From JADFUZ01 sp034430415 (lineage in GTDB: Bacteria; Chloroflexota; Dehalococcoidia; GIF9; AB-539-J10), in contig DAOUEN010000043.1 in the NCBI GenBank assembly GCA_034430415.1, positions 1 through 27,672 of the forward strand: a stretch of DNA of 27,672 nt. The letters run 5' to 3'. Both the position numbers and the translations under genes were made by a program. This document shows, piece by piece, positions 23,226 through 27,672 of the stretch (position 1 is its first letter; every line of letters begins with the position of its first letter). The notes under the pieces are model-generated. The model was not told the DNA's origin, did not search any database, and saw nothing but the letters and a program-made list of their open reading frames with translations.

Positions 23226-23402
23226 TACCAGCACTCCCCAAGCGTACTTGCGGCTATTTGTATCCTCAAGGAACATCCGATTGGCAAGACGAACTCCAAT
23301 TCGAGATGGACGACAAGATCACCCCCATTTGGGGACGGCTGCTGGGTCCCAAACCGATCCACGCTAGATCATCTCCACAGCGAGATTGGCCAAGCAGTGA
23401 TT

Positions 23403-24194
23403 CTAGTTTCTCGCACGACTGTTGTCAACCACCACCTGGCTCCTCTTCAACTCGTGGAGCCAGGCGACTGATTTGACTTCCCGTTGCAAGAGGTAATTGA
23501 TATACTCGCGTGTCACTTGTTCCAGTTCCAAAGCCAATCCCCGTCTCAAGACTACCCGCCTTGCAGTGGCGTAGTCACAGCTTTGCCACAGACGAAGGAT
23601 CTTCAGAGCATCCACTGAAATAGCACTGGACAGAGTATCTTTCTGGCCGCAACGCGGACACAATACTCCACCTCGGTCAGAACCGAAGAAGTTGACCACG
23701 GGCTTGATGGGGGAACCGCACACGGCACAGCTGTATAGCTCAGGACGATAGCCCACATAGTTGAGAACTTGAAGCTCGAAGTAGCGCAACACAATCTCGC
23801 TATGGTCAGATTGGGACAACCATCTCAGGGCGTCGAGCAGCAAATCAAATAAGGGGCGGTTCTCATCGTTCTCCACAGTAAAGGAATCAACAAGTTCCAG
23901 AACATACAGGCCACAGGCCATCCGCCATAGATCACCCTTCAAGTCCGTGAAGGCATCAATAGTCTGACTCTGAGTCACAATATCCAGATTACGTCCCCTG
24001 GCTAGCATCATCAGGCTGTGAGTCAGGAGCTCAACGTTGCCACCCAACTTGCTCCCGGGACGGTAGGCTCCCTTGGCTACCGCCTTCAGCTTGCCAAATT
24101 CGGGGGTATAGATAGTGACGATCTTGTCAACTTCGCCGAGTTTGAATTGCCCTATTATGAGGGCTTGAGTCTGATAGCTCCGAGGTGCTCCCAT
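23403..24194 (-). CDS. recO: DNA repair protein RecO
   Basis: A 263-residue RecO, which anneals single strands and with RecR loads RecA at gaps. The N-terminal OB fold carries TQALIIGQFKLGEVDKIVTIYTPEFGKLKAVAKGAYR, given here in outline over residues 9-45. The zinc finger is Cys156, Cys159, Cys179 and Cys182 (CAVC and CPRC). Length is normal. The ATG lies 11 bases after recR, so the two partners share a transcript. It is the last gene before trkA, which is on the same strand after about 177 bases. Confidence 0.96.
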   Translation of the reverse strand: MGAPRSYQTQALIIGQFKLGEVDKIVTIYTPEFGKLKAVAKGAYRPGSKLGGNVELLTHSLMMLARGRNLDIVTQSQTIDAFTDLKGDLWRMACGLYVLELVDSFTVENDENRPLFDLLLDALRWLSQSDHSEIVLRYFELQVLNYVGYRPELYSCAVCGSPIKPVVNFFGSDRGGVLCPRCGQKDTLSSAISVDALKILRLWQSCDYATARRVVLRRGLALELEQVTREYINYLLQREVKSVAWLHELKRSQVVVDNSRARN

Positions 24195-24205
24195 CCACCA
24201 ACCTT

Positions 24206-24805
24206 CTAGAACTCCTGTCTGCCTTCAATAGCCTGACTTAAAGTCATATCGTCAGCATATTCCAGCTCGGCTCCGAATGGCAAGCCGCGAGCCAGGCGAC
24301 TGACCCGAATGCCTGGGGAAGAGACCGCCCGCCGCAGGTACATGGCCGTGGCTTCACCTTCCAGGTTGGGGTTGGTCGCCAGAATCACTTCCTTCACCGC
24401 GCCATTCTCAAGGCGAGTCAAGAGTTCTCTGACCTTGAGTTGCTCAGGACCTATGCCCTGCGCCGGCCTGATGCTGCCATGGAGCACGTGATAGAGCCCC
24501 TTGTACTTACCGGTTCGTTCTAGAGGGACAATGTCTGAAGGTCTCTCTACAACACAGATCCTGGAGCTATCTCGCTCACTGTCCCGGCAGATGACGCAGG
24601 GGTCGCAATCAGTGACGTTGAAACACGTCGAGCACAGTCTGATCTTTTCCTTCAGAGCGACGATGGCCTCAGCTAGAGTCCTGGCTTCCTCATCCGGACT
24701 GTGCAATATATGATACGTCAACCTGTGTGCACTTTTTGGCCCGATCCCGGGCAATTTGCTCAACGCCTCAACCAGCCTGGCTACGGGCTCAGCAACAAAT
24801 ACCAT
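24206..24805 (-). CDS. recR: Recombination protein RecR
   Basis: A 199-residue RecR. The helix-hairpin-helix is near 17-33 (KLPGIGPKSAHRLTYHI). The zinc finger has Cys58, Cys61, Cys70 and Cys73, plus an extra Cys67. The Toprim domain spans about 82-170 with Glu87 (VVERPSDI) and LATNPNLEGEATA. Length is typical. In most bacteria ybaB/ebfC lies between dnaX and recR; here only 63 bases separate them, so it is missing from this place. RecO follows. Confidence 0.98.
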   Translation of the reverse strand: MVFVAEPVARLVEALSKLPGIGPKSAHRLTYHILHSPDEEARTLAEAIVALKEKIRLCSTCFNVTDCDPCVICRDSERDSSRICVVERPSDIVPLERTGKYKGLYHVLHGSIRPAQGIGPEQLKVRELLTRLENGAVKEVILATNPNLEGEATAMYLRRAVSSPGIRVSRLARGLPFGAELEYADDMTLSQAIEGRQEF

Positions 24806-24868
24806 TCTGACGAATCATCTCCAGAGCGCTAGACTACCCACTCAGCCCGCTGCGACACAGCAACAGCC

Positions 24869-26434
24869 TCACTCCCTTATCTCCGCTCCCATCTCCAGAG
24901 CAGCCTTCACTAGAGGGTCCCCTCCTTCCGACGGGGGCGCGCCCATCCTCTTATGGTCAACCAGAACGCACTTTATCTTGTAAGGTCGGCCAAAAACCTC
25001 CTCCAGTTTCCTCTCAACCAGGTATCGGTACTTCGGATCTTCGATTTTCTCTTTGTGAAAACTGTAGTAGAAACCCAGCACCAGAGTCTCATCCTCAAGA
25101 GCTATCGGCTCACAGGCGCTACGCAAGAAGGCATCCAAGGTGCCTGTGGAACCCTCGCCCTTCAAGGAGTGAACGAACTCCCTCCATCGACCTCTCAGAT
25201 ACTCAAAACCTGGGCCAGCCTCCCCACTTGAATCCTCAGCATTGTCTGCCATCTCAGGAATCTCCGCTCCGCGTAAGCATTGGGGTGGCTCCTGAGATAT
25301 ATCGCTGACTTCTGCTGTTGCAGAAGGCTCAGCCGTGCCCGGGTCACACTGATCAATAGCAAGAGGCAAAGCACTATCAACCAGGGCTAGCTCCAAAGGC
25401 AAGGGGGAATAGCTATCGCTACGGAAGTCTATGCTGGAGAAGAGCTTGACTGCCGTGAGCAAGTACCCGAGGCTGGCGTCAGCCACAAGGCTTCCCATCT
25501 CCACCCTTTCCTCCTGGGTAGCATCCAGCGCCTCTTCACACCCAGACTTGGTCAGCAACAAACCTCGAAGATAATCCACCAATTCGCGGTTGAACTGTCG
25601 GAGGTCGACGCCATCGCCGCTGACATCATTTATGAGCCGGAGGCCGGCAGAGATATCTCTGCCAACAATGTGTTTCGCCAGTTCCCTGCTTCGCCAATCC
25701 CCGGTCAGTCCCAATGCCGACTGAATTTGGTCAAAGTCAATCTGATTGCCATAGTACGCTACCGATTGCTCCAACGTATTCTCGGCATCGCGGAGGCTCC
25801 CCGTAGCCGCCTGGGCAATAAGCCTCAAGGCTTCAGGGGTAACCCGAAAACCCTCCTGCTGGCAGATCAGTTTCAGCTTGTCGGTCATCGCCGTTCGCGA
25901 GAGACGGCGGAAGTTGAAGCGCTGGCATCTGGACACGATAGTGGATGCCACCCTGTGCGGCTCTGTGGTAGCCAGGACAAACATGACGTGAGGAGGAGGT
26001 TCCTCCAGGGTCTTCAGCAAGGCATTACAGGCCGGATCGGTAAGCATGTGAACCTCATCCACGATATATACCTTATACCGGGCAAGGCTAGGGGCATAGT
26101 TGACCTTTTCCCTGAGATTGCGGATGTCATCAATCCCGCGATTGCTGGCGGCGTCCATCTCCACCACATCCAGAGACATCCCTGCGGTAATCGAGCGACA
26201 CATGTCGCAGCTATTGCATGGCTCGCCACCGACTTGATGGGGGCAATTGACTGCCTTGGCCAGAACGCGTCCGGTGCTAGTCTTCCCCGTCCCTCGAGGA
26301 CCGCAGAAAAGATAGGCGTGAGCTATCTTCCCGCTCTCAACGGCATGGCGCAGGGTCTGAGTCACAGGTTCCTGACCCACGACCTCGGCTAGGGTCTGCG
26401 GACGCCACTTGCGGTAGATAACCTCCGAGCCCAT
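24869..26434 (-). CDS. dnaX: DNA polymerase III subunit gamma/tau (DnaX)
   Basis: A 521-residue clamp-loader ATPase. Walker A is GPRGTGKTS (residues 45-53). The zinc cysteines are 64, 73, 76 and 79. Walker B is VYIVDEVHM (122-130), sensor 1 is ATTEPH (155-160) and the arginine finger is in SRC (168-170). Domain III runs to about 360, followed by an acidic linker (about 365-410) and a C-terminal domain of about 100 residues, the tau-like end. I found no A-AAA-AAG slippery site, so one product is expected. The start (MGSEVIYRKWRPQTLAEVVGQ) fits the family. The TATAAT is 11 bases before the ATG and there is no Shine-Dalgarno. Confidence 0.97.
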   Translation of the reverse strand: MGSEVIYRKWRPQTLAEVVGQEPVTQTLRHAVESGKIAHAYLFCGPRGTGKTSTGRVLAKAVNCPHQVGGEPCNSCDMCRSITAGMSLDVVEMDAASNRGIDDIRNLREKVNYAPSLARYKVYIVDEVHMLTDPACNALLKTLEEPPPHVMFVLATTEPHRVASTIVSRCQRFNFRRLSRTAMTDKLKLICQQEGFRVTPEALRLIAQAATGSLRDAENTLEQSVAYYGNQIDFDQIQSALGLTGDWRSRELAKHIVGRDISAGLRLINDVSGDGVDLRQFNRELVDYLRGLLLTKSGCEEALDATQEERVEMGSLVADASLGYLLTAVKLFSSIDFRSDSYSPLPLELALVDSALPLAIDQCDPGTAEPSATAEVSDISQEPPQCLRGAEIPEMADNAEDSSGEAGPGFEYLRGRWREFVHSLKGEGSTGTLDAFLRSACEPIALEDETLVLGFYYSFHKEKIEDPKYRYLVERKLEEVFGRPYKIKCVLVDHKRMGAPPSEGGDPLVKAALEMGAEIRE

Positions 26435-26445
26435 CTACAACCGCT

Positions 26446-26474
26446 ATTATACTCTCAGCCTCCAAATCTCCCAA
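26446..26474 (-). promoter_or_regulatory. Sigma-A-type promoter for dnaX
   Basis: On the minus strand TTGGGA (26469-26474), a 17-base spacer and a perfect TATAAT (26446-26451). Only 11 bases separate the -10 from the dnaX ATG (26432-26434), so the leader is probably about 4-5 bases. Confidence 0.72.
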
Positions 26475-26492
26475 GGATTTCCCGTACCTGGA

Positions 26493-27323
26493 CTACTGGT
26501 TCGAGCCGCTTTCTATGATAGAAATGGTCCTGTCATAGTCCTTGGCCACACTCTCAATAGTCCGCCTCAGGATCGGTTTGAGCGCTTCAGGTGCTCTGGC
26601 CAAAGCGTCCTCCAGGGCTTCCAGGCTTTCCTCACGACTCCGACTCAGCAATGCCCCCAACTCCTCAACGTCCGTTCCCTCATCTGAACGTTCTGTTCCC
26701 GCCGACAGGGATGGAGCCGGAGCCAGGGCTGCTGACGCTTCCTCCGCCACCTCCTTCATCTCCTCCGTCACACACACTTCGCCCAGGTGCTCGGCAACTT
26801 GCCCGGCCAATACAAGAAGTCTGTCCGCTTTCCCCTGCTGCGCCACCTCACCCATCTCATACGCCCTGCGCTCGGCAAACTCAAGGTGAAGCTTCGCTTC
26901 GCCCAGATCAGACAAGGCCAGAGTCATCCTTACCTGCTCTGCAGCCAATTTGGCCGGATAGAGAAACTCGTCGGGCAAAGCATTTGTCGAGGCAGCAACC
27001 ACCGCCACGCAAGAGAACAGGACAAGCAAGACGCCTGCCATGGCCATAGTCCACGCTCTGCGCCAAATGGGAACCACCCCTGCGCTCCTGACTCCCTCGA
27101 ACCGGTCATGGAAAATCGCCTGAAGGTGATGCCATGCCCTCGCCTTGAATGTCGGGACAGGTTGAATAGAAGCGCAGCCCCGCATAACAACGCAGCTAGC
27201 CTCGAGCAGCAGCGCCAGCTCGGACGCCTCTCCAGGATAGGCATCAAGGCAATCCTCAATGGTTTCGCCGGCAAATGTGCGATCCAGACACTCATCCAGA
27301 ATGTCTTCTATCTTTCGGTCCAT
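26493..27323 (-). CDS. DUF5667-domain membrane protein, possible anti-sigma partner
   Basis: A 276-residue protein with a cytoplasmic N-terminus (about 1-88), one membrane helix (about 89-112, MAMAGVLLVLFSCVAVVA) and an outside C-terminal region. The N-terminus has ILDECLDRTFAGETIEDCLDAYP, a pattern common before DUF5667 domains. The DUF5667 part (about 114-190) begins LPDEFLYPAKLAAEQVRM and continues with helices rich in Glu and Ala (LHLEFAERRAYEM). A flexible Ala/Pro/Ser linker at about 190-215 precedes a last helical segment. Its ATG lies inside the end of the sigma gene (16-base overlap), so it is probably made together with the sigma factor, as anti-sigma factors are. No anti-sigma zinc motif is seen. 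Function is unproven. Confidence 0.8.
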   Translation of the reverse strand: MDRKIEDILDECLDRTFAGETIEDCLDAYPGEASELALLLEASCVVMRGCASIQPVPTFKARAWHHLQAIFHDRFEGVRSAGVVPIWRRAWTMAMAGVLLVLFSCVAVVAASTNALPDEFLYPAKLAAEQVRMTLALSDLGEAKLHLEFAERRAYEMGEVAQQGKADRLLVLAGQVAEHLGEVCVTEEMKEVAEEASAALAPAPSLSAGTERSDEGTDVEELGALLSRSREESLEALEDALARAPEALKPILRRTIESVAKDYDRTISIIESGSNQ

Positions 27324-27672
27324 CTCTGACTATCACCCATCATTAGCTTCCTTAGCGCCACTATGCCATTGTATTGCAGCGCCTTGACCGTCCCGGTGTT
27401 CTTTCTCAGGGCCTCTGCCACTTCAGCGATGGAAAGTTCGGCGCCAAAACGCAGTGTGATTACCTCGCGCTGGGCCGGAGACAGCTTGCTTATATTGGCC
27501 CTTAGCTCTTCCAGTTCGAACCGCCGCTCAGCAACAAGCGCCGGACTTGGCTCGTCAGCGGCAACCACATTATCCTCCAACTCTACCCTCTCCACCTTCC
27601 CCTGCTTTCTGAAATGGTCAACCACCTGATTATGAGCAATGCGAAACAGCCAGGAAGCAAAGGGGATGTCTC
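27308..27672 (-). CDS. ECF-type RNA polymerase sigma factor (partial)
   Basis: The C-terminal 121 codons of a sigma-70-family ECF factor; the 5' end lies beyond the window. The first visible residues, DIPFASWLFRIAHNQVVDHFRK, form the end of region 2 (regions 2.3-2.4). Region 4 covers about the last 65 residues (LSPAQREVITLRFGAELSIAEVAEALRKNTGTVKALQYNGIVALRKLM in outline), with its helix-turn-helix intact. Its TAG lies inside the DUF5667 gene, which it overlaps by 16 bases. It probably transcribes its own operon, but no matching promoter can be seen here. Confidence 0.93.
   Translation of the reverse strand, partial: DIPFASWLFRIAHNQVVDHFRKQGKVERVELEDNVVAADEPSPALVAERRFELEELRANISKLSPAQREVITLRFGAELSIAEVAEALRKNTGTVKALQYNGIVALRKLMMGDSQRWTER

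Noticed and set aside
23226..23402. Terminator or regulatory RNA between recO and trkA
   Set aside because: Only a short CCCC-ATTT-GGGG stem is present, with no T run; nothing else stands out.
25670..26392. A 240-codon plus-strand frame over dnaX
   Set aside because: It is antisense to the ATPase core of dnaX, with no start signal and no recognisable product.
24869..26434. Programmed frameshift in dnaX giving a short gamma form
   Set aside because: No A-AAA-AAG or similar slippery heptamer is present on the coding strand.
1..27672. tRNA genes, CRISPR arrays, insertion sequences or phage genes
   Set aside because: None was seen; the only tandem repeat is the coding minisatellite at 4784-4891.

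Overview
The window looks like a chromosomal segment of a bacterium from the Chloroflexota, most likely a Dehalococcoidia-like lineage. This is inferred from gene content and order and is not proven. It carries housekeeping genes (rpsP, khpA, the F-type atp operon, dnaG-rpoD, recR-recO, dnaX), potassium/RCK genes and an ECF sigma/DUF5667 pair. It is densely coded, with no gene-free stretch over about 300 bases. I saw no tRNA, rRNA, insertion sequence, prophage or CRISPR array.

Layout. (1) 1-5583, plus strand: the end of a V/A-type ATPase operon (C partial, F, A, B, D). It closes with a DUF61/UPF0216-like gene, an archaeal-type family, that carries an in-frame 27-bp minisatellite. Then come rpsP and khpA behind their own strong promoter. 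(2) 5755-13067, minus strand: a complete F-type ATP synthase operon read as AtpZ/I-like, a, c, b, delta, alpha, gamma, beta, epsilon, headed by a bifunctional-nuclease-family (DUF151) gene. The two rotary ATPase operons converge on a 171-base gap. (3) 13152-17156, plus strand: a promoter, an unannotated 55-codon ORF with a near-ideal ribosome binding site, dnaG, rpoD and a HIT (Ap4A phosphorylase-like) gene. (4) 17209-23225, minus strand: TrkA and TrkH, then a separate unit of APC permease, universal stress protein, RCK_N-only protein and RCK_N/RCK_C protein. (5) 23403-27672, minus strand: an ECF sigma factor (cut by the window edge) overlapping a DUF5667 membrane protein, then dnaX, recR and recO.

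How the genes fit together. The organism appears to have two rotary ATPases, an F-type whose c subunit has a proton-type site and a V/A-type of unknown ion. It also has two RCK-controlled transport modules: a standard TrkHA potassium system and an APC permease linked to a stress protein and two RCK proteins. Three genes (rpsP, usp, dnaX) have well-formed sigma-A-type promoters whose predicted start points lie only about 1-5 bases before the start codon, and none has a usable Shine-Dalgarno sequence. This suggests routine use of nearly leaderless mRNAs.

The observations I would follow first are the DUF61 gene with its repeat linker, the APC-USP-RCK operon with matching palindromes over two of its promoters, the small ORF before dnaG, and the altered P-loops in V-type A and F-type alpha. 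All family calls come from reading the translations; no database search was run.
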